DNA from: a virus
IMG/VR virus record: IMGVR_UViG_3300032053_000163
Span: 1-42,389 of that record
Direction: 5' to 3' (one strand)
DNA length: 42,389 bases
A program made the translations under genes and the position numbers. The stretch's first letter is position 1. Every line of letters starts with the position of its first letter. Below the pieces are notes generated by a model. That model saw nothing but the letters and a program-made list of their open reading frames with translations. It was not told the DNA's origin and made no database searches. Shown here piece after piece: positions 32,000 to 40,949 of the stretch.

Positions 32000-34147
32000 T
32001 TATTGTTTTTTTACTTTTTTAAGAACTAATCTAGTTTTTGTTTTTGGTTTTCCTGGTTCTTTTGTTTTTGCATCTCCTGGTTCTGATACAGGTTCTGATA
32101 AATCATTTGGATTTTTGTCTTTCTTAAAATTAGTACGTTCTAAATCACGAGTAGGAGGTTCTACACCTTCTTCTTTTCTCTTTTCTTCTTCAGGATTTAC
32201 TTCTTCAGGTTGTTGTTCTAATTCGGCATCTTTTTCTCCATTAGCGCTTAAGTTAAGTTCATCCTTACCTTCTTTTGGTTTTTCTTCAACATTTCCTAAT
32301 TCACCGGGTTTTTCTTCATTTTCTTCTCCATCTTCACTCTCAATATCCTTTTCAGCATCCATTACATCAGCTTTAGCTTCAATTTCATCAGCTCCTAAGT
32401 TAACTTCATCATCTTCAATAGATGGTGCATCACTCAATAATTCTGCTTGATCATCGTCGAATGTCACGGCAGATGAAGGACTTTCAGCTGAAGGTAAATT
32501 AGACATACCTACTTCAGTTCCAAATGCATCACCCTCAGCTCCTGATTGACCTTCACCACCCTGTTCACCTTTTGATGATAAAGCTCCAGTAGGAATAACT
32601 ACAGTATGAGTTTTATTAGATTGATCATCTTGAACTGTAATAATTAAATTTTCAGAAACATTAGTATATTGCTCAACTTCATTAAGATAGTTTTTATAAT
32701 CATTTTTAACTTCATCTAATTCTTCAATAAGAGCGTTAATAACGGTTTGAACTACACTACCATTTTTTTCTGAAAAATCTTCAATTTTTCTTTCTAATAT
32801 ATTAATATATTCTAAATATTCTTGTTTTGCTATATTTATTTCAGATAAGATTTTTTCTTTATTTGGAAGAATTTCTTCAAACGTTTTAGAAACATCAAAT
32901 CTCATATGTTCCATCATAATTTTTTCAGCCTGAATAGGATTTATTTGACGATAAAATGTAGATTTATTATTTATAGGATCAAATGTTGTAATATAAATAT
33001 TATCTCTTAATTTAAATACATCTGCTGCATAATTTTCATTTTCTTTAAGATAAACTCTTTTAACAAAATCTAATTCAGCTATTTCATTAAAATTTTCTCT
33101 TAATATATTAACAATATTAAAAAATTCAGTATTTCCACCCCACATAGCAGTTTGTGCAGATTCATTAATTTGCTGTTGAGTAAAAATACCACTATTGATA
33201 TATGTTTCTGTTTCATTTAAAACAGCATTGTCATTACCAACATATACTTTAATATCTTTTTTAGATATTTCAATATTAGGATAATTGATTATTTCACAAA
33301 GATTTTTAAAATTTTCATCTATTTTTTTAATTTCATCTTTTTTAATTTTATTGATATAATTAGCTTTTTTAATATAATATGTTCCTTTAACATTAAACAT
33401 CACTTCATTTTCACCTAAATACATAATAGGAGAGAAAAGTCTATCTTCAATATCACATTCTGCATTGGCATATTCTAATTGAAGTTCAGTAGCGTCTAAT
33501 ACAAGTAAATTAAGAATGTCTCTAACAAAAGGATCATAACTGAATTTAACTAAAGATTCTTTTAACATGCTTTTAGTTTGCATAGTTTTATTAGTTAAAT
33601 AAGCTTCAACTAAATCTTCAATAAATGGAAGTAAATAATTACTTCTTGTAGATTTCATTATCTCGAGAATTTTAGTTATTTCAATATCATTCTTATAGTT
33701 TTTTACTCTATTTGTAACAGCTTCTAATTCAGTATTAACAGCTGATAAATAATTAAAATTTGACATCGCAGAAACAAAACTTTCATAAAGTAATATCTCT
33801 GGAGTGTTATCTAATTTTTCTCTAAAATCTTCTAATATTAAAGCAAGAGTATCATGATATTTAGCTTCTTTTTCAATTAACGTATTAACAGCTTTTCTTA
33901 CTCCTAAATATTTTAATACATAAAGACGCTTTTGATTTGATAGCCATTCGTTAATTACTTTATCTTCAGGATATTTTGCTAATTCCTCAAATAAATTTTC
34001 TAGTGCGACACGTTCTATTTCCACACGAACGTCTGATGTTACTCCATTATAAATAGCAGAAGAAATAACACTAATGGTTGTTTCACACAATGTCTGTACA
34101 CTTGCTATTTGAGTTTTAGATTTTAAATTTGATAATTTTTCTAACAT
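32000..34147 (-). CDS. Large virion-type protein with acidic tail, 715 aa
   Basis: The first 490 residues are largely helical (EIERVALENLFEELAKYPED, FVSAMSNFNYLSAVNTELE) with some beta. The last 190 residues are low-complexity, rich in Glu, Asp, Lys and Pro (EEVNPEEEKRKEEGVEPP), ending in a basic stretch KTRLVLKKVKKQ. No family is recognised. It lies between the gp15-like gene and tagged genes. Length and composition suggest a structural or internal virion protein. An A/T-rich promoter-like stretch (AAATATATAATAAAAA) lies upstream. Confidence 0.55.
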   Translation of the reverse strand: MLEKLSNLKSKTQIASVQTLCETTISVISSAIYNGVTSDVRVEIERVALENLFEELAKYPEDKVINEWLSNQKRLYVLKYLGVRKAVNTLIEKEAKYHDTLALILEDFREKLDNTPEILLYESFVSAMSNFNYLSAVNTELEAVTNRVKNYKNDIEITKILEIMKSTRSNYLLPFIEDLVEAYLTNKTMQTKSMLKESLVKFSYDPFVRDILNLLVLDATELQLEYANAECDIEDRLFSPIMYLGENEVMFNVKGTYYIKKANYINKIKKDEIKKIDENFKNLCEIINYPNIEISKKDIKVYVGNDNAVLNETETYINSGIFTQQQINESAQTAMWGGNTEFFNIVNILRENFNEIAELDFVKRVYLKENENYAADVFKLRDNIYITTFDPINNKSTFYRQINPIQAEKIMMEHMRFDVSKTFEEILPNKEKILSEINIAKQEYLEYINILERKIEDFSEKNGSVVQTVINALIEELDEVKNDYKNYLNEVEQYTNVSENLIITVQDDQSNKTHTVVIPTGALSSKGEQGGEGQSGAEGDAFGTEVGMSNLPSAESPSSAVTFDDDQAELLSDAPSIEDDEVNLGADEIEAKADVMDAEKDIESEDGEENEEKPGELGNVEEKPKEGKDELNLSANGEKDAELEQQPEEVNPEEEKRKEEGVEPPTRDLERTNFKKDKNPNDLSEPVSEPGDAKTKEPGKPKTKTRLVLKKVKKQ

Positions 34148-34234
34148 GATTGAAAATTATTTTGTTTTTTATAATTTAATTTAGAGATATTATTTTTATT
34201 ATATATTTATTAATATTAGATTTTTTTATCCTTT

Positions 34235-35575
34235 TTATATAATTCTGATACATCTTACTACATCAAATACATCATTATTCACAGAATTTGCTATATGTAT
34301 ATCTATTAATTTATAATCTACTGTCCCAGGAAAGAAAACCGACCCATCTAAAGTAACCGGGTTATTTATATCTATTTTATATCCCTTGAGATTGATTTTT
34401 ATTGATGAGTCTCCTGAATATGTAATAATATCATCATCATCTATCATTTCTAAAACAATATTTATTGATGTATCAGCTTGTGGCGCAATAAAATAACCTT
34501 CATCTATTATATTAAAAGAATTAGGAGTAATTAAACGAGTATATATATCAGGTAATATTCTTACAATAGGTTGTCTTAAAATAGAAGTACTAGAATCTTC
34601 TGACCATATAATAGTTGGATGTTGATATGCTGTAAAAGTTTCTGGAATATTCCAAACATAATACTCATTATTAGGAACTCCTAATTCAATTACATTAGTA
34701 ATATTGGTTCCAGTATTTAACCAATATGCATTTATTTTATTAATTATTGCATTTTCATGTGTATAATCCCACTCTATCATTAATGGAGATCCTTTTGGAA
34801 CAACTAAAGGACTAGCTTCAATACCATCAGTAGGCGTGGTTATATGAATAATTCCATCATTTTTTTGAGCTGGTCTATCAATAATACGATATCCAAGACC
34901 GCTCATGTTATTGTTAGCATTAGTTTCAGTGGTAGGATCAAATACAGGTTGATAAGTTTCAACTTGTAATGTAAAATTTATTTTTACTCTTGTAGTATTT
35001 TGAGTTTCAAATGAATATTGAATATTTTTTGTTAATGTAATATCTTCAGGAAAACCTACAGTACAGCCAACTCTCATTCCTTTGAAATAAACATAAAAAG
35101 TAACTGTTTTATAGAATACTTCACGAATTGCTTGTTCAACTTTTAATCCTGTTATCTGCGTATCTAACCAAAGTTCACAATCAATATTCATATTCAATGG
35201 AATAGAATAAAGAAAAGAACGATATGTTTGTAGTTGTCCATTAATGTCTTTAAGATAAAGACCTTGAATATATCTTGATGTAATACGTTGAGCATCAATA
35301 ACAGAGCCCACATAAGTTATAACACCTCTTGGAAAGAAATCAAAGTTACCATCAGCTGGTCTTGGGGCTTCGCAGTCTCCATAATGAGTAAAGAAATCTT
35401 GCATAAATCTTTCATCACCTGACATATTATAATACCAAGGAACTGTGATAGTTTCTATTTGATCAGTACTCCAAACTTGTTCATAAGTAATCTTATTATT
35501 GAGAATATTAAGTAATCCCGCGATTACGCTCCTACTTAAGATAGACTCGTTATTATAACGCTGATATAAAGCCAT
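34235..35575 (-). CDS. Tail terminator / sheath stabiliser candidate, T4 gp15-like with extra domains
   Basis: Residues 1-220 follow the order seen in T4 gp15: an early helix (LLNILNNKITYEQVW), a loop with WYYNMSGDERFMQDFFTHYG, YRSFLYSIPLNMNIDCELWL, a helix TGLKVEQAIREVFYKTVTFY corresponding to the gp15 QIVEQILPYF segment, then VGFPEDITLTKNI and a strand ending VETYQPVFDP. Residues about 250-350 look like an Ig-like domain (KGSPLMIEWDY, NNEYYVWNIPETF), and about 100 more residues follow. gp15 caps the tail tube and stabilises the sheath. The match is by pattern only and could be wrong. Confidence 0.5.
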   Translation of the reverse strand: MALYQRYNNESILSRSVIAGLLNILNNKITYEQVWSTDQIETITVPWYYNMSGDERFMQDFFTHYGDCEAPRPADGNFDFFPRGVITYVGSVIDAQRITSRYIQGLYLKDINGQLQTYRSFLYSIPLNMNIDCELWLDTQITGLKVEQAIREVFYKTVTFYVYFKGMRVGCTVGFPEDITLTKNIQYSFETQNTTRVKINFTLQVETYQPVFDPTTETNANNNMSGLGYRIIDRPAQKNDGIIHITTPTDGIEASPLVVPKGSPLMIEWDYTHENAIINKINAYWLNTGTNITNVIELGVPNNEYYVWNIPETFTAYQHPTIIWSEDSSTSILRQPIVRILPDIYTRLITPNSFNIIDEGYFIAPQADTSINIVLEMIDDDDIITYSGDSSIKINLKGYKIDINNPVTLDGSVFFPGTVDYKLIDIHIANSVNNDVFDVVRCIRII

Positions 35576-36539
35576 TTAATTTATTATAATTTTTATTTAT
35601 AACTACAATATATTTAAAACCATTAACGATAGTAGTTTTCTTTTTTATTTTTATATTTTCGTCTAGTTTTAAAGTCCAAGAACTTTTTATTTCAATTATA
35701 AGATTTAAAGATGGAATATAAAAATCAGGATGATAAACTTTATTCTTTCCATTAATTATATATTTTATTGATGGCCCACGTTTAATATCGGAGTATTTAC
35801 TAAAATATTTTTCTAAAAAATCTAATTCATATGAACCTTGATACCAAATATTTGTATCTCTAAATTTATGAATTTCTAATTTAGTTTTTTGTCCTTTTTC
35901 ATATATTTCTTTATTTTGAGCAGGATTTTCCACTCCATATTTTTCTAAACAGGTTTGTTTAGTTTTTTCTTGTATTTTTTTAGATTGTAAAGGATATTCA
36001 ACTCCATATTTTTTTAACATAGTTTGTTTTCCTTTTTCAATATTATGATAATTTTCATCACCATATTTTTGTAATTTTGTTTGTTTATTTTTTAATTGAT
36101 TATTATAATTTTCATCATCATATTTTTCTTTTTTTGTCATTTTTATTTGGTCTATAACATCTTCTCTTTGCCAATTATATTCAACACCATATTTTTCTAG
36201 CCTGTTTTGTTTTGTTTTTTCATGAATTTCTTTTCTTTCCCATTGATTTTTTACACCATAGATTTGTATTAATGATATTGATCGAATATTATAAGCATTT
36301 AAATCTATATGTTTTCTACAACATCCTAATTTATATCCATAATTAAAATTTAAAAATTCTGTTTTTTGACCACAAATTTTACATATTCCTTCATCGTCTT
36401 CTTTTAGCCACTTATCATAATATTGTTTAAAATTGTGTATTTTGTTTACATGATAACTTAAAGTTTTTTTATATACAAATGTTTTTTTACATTCTTCACA
36501 TACAAATAAACCTTCAATATTTTTTCTAAATTCGTTCAT
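35553..36539 (-). CDS. Zinc-finger PD-(D/E)xK homing endonuclease, 328 aa
   Basis: It opens with a C2H2-like finger (CEECKKTFVYKKTLSYHVNK) and a CKICGQ Cys pair, followed by five or so DNA-binding repeats of the type LEKYGVENPAQNKEIYEK. The C-terminal nuclease has YQGSYELDFLEKY, then HPDFYIPSLNLIIEIKSSW with the Asp and Glu-x-Lys of a PD-(D/E)xK site. It overlaps the start of the gp15-like gene by 23 nt, and its own ATG overlaps the upstream stop as TAATG. It appears intact. Confidence 0.85.
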   Translation of the reverse strand: MNEFRKNIEGLFVCEECKKTFVYKKTLSYHVNKIHNFKQYYDKWLKEDDEGICKICGQKTEFLNFNYGYKLGCCRKHIDLNAYNIRSISLIQIYGVKNQWERKEIHEKTKQNRLEKYGVEYNWQREDVIDQIKMTKKEKYDDENYNNQLKNKQTKLQKYGDENYHNIEKGKQTMLKKYGVEYPLQSKKIQEKTKQTCLEKYGVENPAQNKEIYEKGQKTKLEIHKFRDTNIWYQGSYELDFLEKYFSKYSDIKRGPSIKYIINGKNKVYHPDFYIPSLNLIIEIKSSWTLKLDENIKIKKKTTIVNGFKYIVVINKNYNKLNGFISAL

Positions 36540-36769
36540 TATCCTACATATGAATTTATTTTATCACTCATGACATTGAATAATTCACTGGTAGACTTAA
36601 TCATTCCACTAGTGTATTCAGGAATAATTACTTCGCTAAATAATGCAGCTTTATTTTCATCAGAAATTTTTACACTTTCTGCATCTATGTATGCTTGAAA
36701 ATCATTTCTTAAAGTATCTTCTGAATATTGACCTTCTTGCTCATATAATTTTTCACGAACTAATTTCAT
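36539..36769 (-). CDS. Small protein with capsid-type leader, 76 aa
   Basis: It begins MKLVREKLYE-QEGQ, a basic leader ending in LYE, which fits the (I/L)xE protease rule. The rest is a small acidic helical protein (NDFQAYIDAESVKISDENKA, FSEVIIPEYTSGMIK). No family is recognised. The endonuclease gene downstream overlaps its stop. Confidence 0.5.
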   Translation of the reverse strand: MKLVREKLYEQEGQYSEDTLRNDFQAYIDAESVKISDENKAALFSEVIIPEYTSGMIKSTSELFNVMSDKINSYVG

Positions 36770-36785
36770 AATATATTTTTTTATT

Positions 36786-37577
36786 TTAACTAAAAAACTT
36801 AATAAGCTCTTGTATCATTTTATCATCTAATAGTCCTTTATAATTAAACCTACCGTCACCACTCCAATTACCTTCTAATTGATTATAATCATCTGGCATT
36901 AAACAAGTATCTTTCCATCCAGGTTTTCCTACTGTACCAGTTTTATCAACAGCAATAAATGTATACCCACTATCTGATTCTACGCTTGTATCAAATCCTA
37001 ATTTATGCAATTTTGACATAAACACTCTAGCATAATCTAATATATCATCTTCACGTTCTTCATTTGTTCTATCTTCATCATCTTCATCTTCATCATGCCA
37101 ATCATCGTCATCATTACTACTTTGATTAGCATTTTCTCCTGCAGAGTATATATCAGTTCCAATTTCATGTACCATTTCTATTACTGAATCTGCAATGAAA
37201 TCTACATTCCATACATCATATGTTTGCGATCTACTGGCATCTTCATCTATATCGCCATTTTTACTAGAAAGATTTCCTTCACCTTTTATAGTTTTATTTT
37301 TTAAATTAACATTAACAGTTATTTCAACCCATGGATGTCTTTCTTCATTATCTTCCCAATCAACATTATATTCTTGTTTCACAAATACTTCTCCATCTCC
37401 TCCATCATCATATTCAACATCAACATTATAATTTTGGCCGTATCCTTGTAGTCCATCTTCAATAAGTTTACATAATCTGTCTAATGATTGTAATTCATCC
37501 CATTTAGCTTGTTGTTTAGAAGATAATTTTTTTCCCGGCATATGTTTAATACCTTCATTGACAAATTTTGCTCTCAT
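36786..37577 (-). CDS. Tagged acidic protein, 263 aa
   Basis: It starts MRAKFVNE-GIKHMPGKK, a variant of the shared tag. A mixed domain follows (GYGQNYNVDVEYDDGGDGEV), then a strongly acidic linker around residues 150-175 (Asp/Glu-rich) and a small C-terminal domain (YARVFMSKLHKLGFDTSVES). The function is unknown. The leader is almost identical to that of the 39410 gene and of the HExxH protein, although the bodies differ. It lies 19 nt after the helicase in the same orientation region. Confidence 0.65.
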   Translation of the reverse strand: MRAKFVNEGIKHMPGKKLSSKQQAKWDELQSLDRLCKLIEDGLQGYGQNYNVDVEYDDGGDGEVFVKQEYNVDWEDNEERHPWVEITVNVNLKNKTIKGEGNLSSKNGDIDEDASRSQTYDVWNVDFIADSVIEMVHEIGTDIYSAGENANQSSNDDDDWHDEDEDDEDRTNEEREDDILDYARVFMSKLHKLGFDTSVESDSGYTFIAVDKTGTVGKPGWKDTCLMPDDYNQLEGNWSGDGRFNYKGLLDDKMIQELIKFFS

Positions 37578-37596
37578 TATATTGAATTTATTTTAT

Positions 37597-39351
37597 TTAT
37601 TCATTAACTATTTTTAGTCTTTGGATAAATTCAACTGGGAAAGCTTTTCTATTATTATGAATTAAATCAGCAAGAGCAGCATCTAGAATATATGTTACAG
37701 CCCAATCAGTTTCAGACCTTACAGATCTTCCTGTTCCTTGTAATATGTTGATAATCGCACGCCATCGATACCAATCGCCGTCTATTTTTAGTTTAGTTGC
37801 TACAAATTTATCACTTAAAGATAAATAAGGAACTTTAGCAAATATTTGAAATCTACTCCATTCATCTTTTAAGTCTAATCCCTCTAATAAAGATGGTCCC
37901 ATAAGTATTTTAGATTTATCTCTTTTTAATTGTTCTAATACTTCTCTTTTTTCTATAGTTCCATTATATGGAAGTATTCTTTTATGGCTTTGTTTAGAAA
38001 TATTTGCATATATTTTTTCAGCTAAATTGTAAGATGCTGTATGAATAATTCCATTTTCATGTTTATGATCATTTAGTATTTTATCAATAGTTTCATACAT
38101 CCAAGGAAGATTAGCTTCTATTTGACCATACGTCATTCTTCTTTTATTGTAAAAATAAATTGGAGACTTTGTAAAATCAAAATTAGAATCCATCTTGATA
38201 TATTTTGCATTCTTTAGTGCTATACTTTTCATGTATTTAGAGGGATCTGCAAATGTCGCAGACATTAGCACTGTAAACCCTGTCCAATTATGAAAGTATT
38301 TATGCATCATATAAGATTCTTCTAAACAATTAAATGTAAGTTCTTCTTCTCCTGTTGGATTTTTTACTATATTTCTCGTAGAAGTAGAATTTATAATTTC
38401 ATTGAAATCTTCTATTTTACAATGTAAATCTTTTAACCAATCACAAAGTCTTAATGCTTCTCTCCATTCTCTTGGAGGATCATCGTGTGGATAATCTTCT
38501 TTAACTCTATTTTTAAGTTTATCCCAAGAAGCTCTATACATTTCAAAAGTTTCTTCAATATGCATTAAAATTTCAAGTAAATCATCTTGATTTTCAGTTT
38601 TATATAATTGTGCTATATAATTTTTAGCATCATAATAATCTTTTTTATGATCACGAACTTTGTAAGTATCAAAGAAATCTGTAAGTTTTTCTAATTTTTC
38701 TAATGCCTTTTTATCAAATCTTGGTGAATAATGATTTTGAACAATATCTAAAATTTTATGGCCTTCATCACATATAGTAAAATCTCTTGGTTCAAATAAT
38801 GGATATTCTATATGTTGATTCACATAGTTCATCATTATTAACCAATAAGCATAATTTAAAAGAGCTGTTGGTGATTCCGAAGCTTTATCTCTTGCTACAA
38901 AATAAGGGCATTGACCATAACAAGACATTCTTTTTGGAGCTTTATTTCTAACACGGCAAGTTCCTAAAGAATGTTTTTCCATATTATCAATACAAAGATA
39001 ATTGTCAACACCTTTTACAGATCCCCAAGTTATATTGAAGTTTTTAAAATCTTTTTCATATTGTTCTTGAAGTGAAATATCAGAAGCAAGAATAAATCCC
39101 TTTTTATCATTTTGATTCAATATATATGATACAGCCATAGCAATTAAAGATTTTCCAGATCCAACTGGAGCATCTAAAATTACAGTTTTAACACCATTTC
39201 TTTGTGCTTCTATGATTTCTATTATGGTTTCTTTTTGTCCTTTTCGCCATGAGAAAATTTCAGGAAGGAAAGTTGTTTGAAATTCTTGAAGTTGGTTTTC
39301 AATTACTTGTCTTAGTTCATCAGGTGATTTTGGCGATAGATGTTTTATCAT
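37597..39351 (-). CDS. DinG/XPD-type superfamily 2 DNA helicase with shared tag, 584 aa
   Basis: Visible motifs: Walker A GSGKS (64-68, in LDAPVGSGKSLI), four cysteines C120, C132, C144 and C148 spaced like the XPD/DinG iron-sulphur cluster, motif II DEGH (195-198), LLEGLDLKD, and motif VI ILQGTGRSVRSETDW. The family unwinds DNA 5' to 3'. The protein starts MIKHLSPKSPDELRQVIE, that is, the shared tag with no leader or NE site. This suggests that it is a virion-packaged helicase or that the tag is a docking element. The box TAGAAATATAAAGAAA lies just upstream and a terminator isolates it from the 39410 gene. Confidence 0.88.
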   Translation of the reverse strand: MIKHLSPKSPDELRQVIENQLQEFQTTFLPEIFSWRKGQKETIIEIIEAQRNGVKTVILDAPVGSGKSLIAMAVSYILNQNDKKGFILASDISLQEQYEKDFKNFNITWGSVKGVDNYLCIDNMEKHSLGTCRVRNKAPKRMSCYGQCPYFVARDKASESPTALLNYAYWLIMMNYVNQHIEYPLFEPRDFTICDEGHKILDIVQNHYSPRFDKKALEKLEKLTDFFDTYKVRDHKKDYYDAKNYIAQLYKTENQDDLLEILMHIEETFEMYRASWDKLKNRVKEDYPHDDPPREWREALRLCDWLKDLHCKIEDFNEIINSTSTRNIVKNPTGEEELTFNCLEESYMMHKYFHNWTGFTVLMSATFADPSKYMKSIALKNAKYIKMDSNFDFTKSPIYFYNKRRMTYGQIEANLPWMYETIDKILNDHKHENGIIHTASYNLAEKIYANISKQSHKRILPYNGTIEKREVLEQLKRDKSKILMGPSLLEGLDLKDEWSRFQIFAKVPYLSLSDKFVATKLKIDGDWYRWRAIINILQGTGRSVRSETDWAVTYILDAALADLIHNNRKAFPVEFIQRLKIVNE

Positions 39352-39374
39352 AAATTTCTTTATATTTCTATAAA

Positions 39375-39409
39375 GAAAAAAGGCTTAAGTTTTAATTGTT
39401 AAGCCTTTA
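39375..39409 (-). terminator. Rho-independent terminator
   Basis: A perfect 10-bp stem, AAAGGCTTAA (39379-39388) and TTAAGCCTTT (39399-39408), with a 10-nt loop lies directly after the stop of the 39410 gene. A T run follows on the minus strand. Confidence 0.85.
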
Positions 39410-39778
39410 TTAAAAAGAATCCCCTGGATCATAATCCATCCAGCATTCTATAATTTCTATAGCTTCTTCTATTGTACTTACTTCTTCAGAATCTGATTGA
39501 GGATGTTGCCCATCTTCATACTGTGCTTCAAAAGGTAAATCATTATCCGGGTTAAGTCCTATTCCATAATAATTTCCTTTATGCGATATTCCAGCTGTAA
39601 AATATTCTGGATCATCATTATTAATAGTTAATCTTTTTTTATGCTGTTTTGCAAAATTTTTCATAGCAATAGTAATAGCAGCTATTCTTTCTTTAAGTGG
39701 ACCTCTATTTTTTTCTAATTCTTCTTCAGATCTTGGAGGCATATGCTTTATTGCCTCATTTACAAGTTTTGCTCTCAT
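39410..39778 (-). CDS. Tagged small protein, 122 aa
   Basis: It starts MRAKLVNE-AIKHMPPRSEEE, a full copy of the shared tag with leader. The body is a small alpha/beta domain (AAITIAMKNFAKQHKKRLTI, then GISHKGNYYGIGLNPDND) with an acidic C-terminus. No family is recognised. Its start overlaps the stop of the 39775 gene (ATGA) and a strong terminator follows, so it ends the right-hand tagged cluster's transcript. Confidence 0.65.
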   Translation of the reverse strand: MRAKLVNEAIKHMPPRSEEELEKNRGPLKERIAAITIAMKNFAKQHKKRLTINNDDPEYFTAGISHKGNYYGIGLNPDNDLPFEAQYEDGQHPQSDSEEVSTIEEAIEIIECWMDYDPGDSF

Positions 39779-40173
39779 TTAAAAATAAAATTATAGTTTT
39801 TGTTTGCTACATCTTTTAATTTTTGTGTCAATTCTGGTGTTAAATCTTCTTGTAATTTTCCGGCGTATTCTGCCATTTCTTCCCAACAATCTTCTCTTTT
39901 TCCATTATCATCTCTTACAGCAGGACTATCAAAATATTCATAATCATCTTTTGTATTAAATAATTGTTCTAAATTCCAAAAAAATCTATCTTCGCTATTT
40001 ATACCTAATTGATGAAATAAATATCGCCAATTTTTATGAGCTGTATGATGCCAATTATACGCAACAGTCATAAAACCATTATCTAAAATAGATTGTGCTA
40101 CTCCTGCTAAATAATCTATTTTAATTTGTCTTATTTCTTCAGGCGTTTTAGGAGATAAATGCTTTATAGCCAT
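39775..40173 (-). CDS. Tagged small protein, 132 aa
   Basis: It starts MAIKHLSPKTPEEIRQIK. After Met removal the N-terminus would be AIKHLSPK, exactly the N-terminus expected when the leader-bearing relatives are cut after NE. The body is helical with many aromatic and His residues (YNWHHTAHKNWRYLFHQLGI). No family is recognised. Both ends overlap neighbouring genes (TAATG and ATGA), so the cluster is translationally coupled. Confidence 0.65.
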   Translation of the reverse strand: MAIKHLSPKTPEEIRQIKIDYLAGVAQSILDNGFMTVAYNWHHTAHKNWRYLFHQLGINSEDRFFWNLEQLFNTKDDYEYFDSPAVRDDNGKREDCWEEMAEYAGKLQEDLTPELTQKLKDVANKNYNFIFK

Positions 40174-40445
40174 TATTTTTCATGATAAATTTTCTTAAAA
40201 TCTTCAGGAGATAATGATGAAGTCATTCCTATATTTGGCCCATTTATTATTTTAACCGTTAAATATACCGGATATCTCTTATCAGTTATACTTTCTTTAA
40301 CATTTATTATTCTTGCTTCATTTTTTCCATCAAAATATGATTTAGAAATATCTATATCATATCCAAGGTTTTTAAGTTTACGTTGCAATTTAAATTGTTG
40401 AATATAACTTGTTAAACTTTCATTTACTAAATTAGTCATAACCAA
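40173..40445 (-). CDS. Small protein with capsid-type leader, 90 aa
   Basis: The product begins MVMTNLVNE-SLTSYIQQF; the second Met may be the true start. LVNE-S matches the leader and cut site of the tagged proteins, although IKHLSP is absent. The rest is a small basic alpha/beta protein (RKLKNLGYDIDISKSYFDG, YPVYLTVKIINGPNIG). The function is unknown. Its stop overlaps the next ATG (TAATG). Confidence 0.55.
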   Translation of the reverse strand: MVMTNLVNESLTSYIQQFKLQRKLKNLGYDIDISKSYFDGKNEARIINVKESITDKRYPVYLTVKIINGPNIGMTSSLSPEDFKKIYHEK

Positions 40446-40449
40446 TAAA

Positions 40450-40887
40450 TTATATTATATCTTTTACATATATTTTTTGTAGTTTTGGATTACCTTTTAT
40501 TTTGAATAAAAATAAATCGCCATCTTGTAATTCTGCCATTGGAATGCCTATAATATTTTCATCTGGATTTTGTTTAACTGAAAACTTGAATGGTTCTCTA
40601 TCTGGCTCAACTTTCAATAATTCATTTTTTAATTGAAGTTTTATTTGTTCTTCTCCATCTTCATCACGAATAATATCGTTTTCGTCATCCATGTCTGATA
40701 CGTCTATTTTATCAAAAATTTCAGTATCTATTTCATCAGGATTTATTTCATCTTCTATATCAACATCTTCTATTTTTGGAATATCTTCATCTTCTAATAA
40801 ATAAATATCTCTCATTTTTTCTAATTCATTATCTCGCATTGAGAAATCTTTTAAAGATTCTTCTACTAAAATAAGTTTTTTACTCAT
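40450..40887 (-). CDS. Acidic protein with capsid-type leader, 145 aa
   Basis: I choose the ATG at 40887 (product MSKKLILVEE-SLKDFSMR) because the longer frame begins with TTG. VEE-S again resembles a prohead-protease site. The middle is very acidic (EDVDIEDEINPDEIDTEI) and the C-terminus is a small beta-like domain (GIPMAELQDGDLFLFKIKGN). No family is recognised. It heads a tight run of four small genes ending at the 39.4-kb terminator. Confidence 0.55.
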   Translation of the reverse strand: MSKKLILVEESLKDFSMRDNELEKMRDIYLLEDEDIPKIEDVDIEDEINPDEIDTEIFDKIDVSDMDDENDIIRDEDGEEQIKLQLKNELLKVEPDREPFKFSVKQNPDENIIGIPMAELQDGDLFLFKIKGNPKLQKIYVKDII

Positions 40888-40949
40888 AATCTTGTTTATT
40901 TTATTTATCTTTGACAAATATAATATTTTTTCTTTATATTGTATACTTT

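Noticed and set aside
35880-36260. Regular repeats that could be taken for a CRISPR array
   Set aside because: They are coding repeats of the type LEKYGVExP in a homing endonuclease, with variable length and no palindromic direct repeats or unique spacers. The NUMOD3 repeats at 17900 and 25060 were rejected for the same reason.
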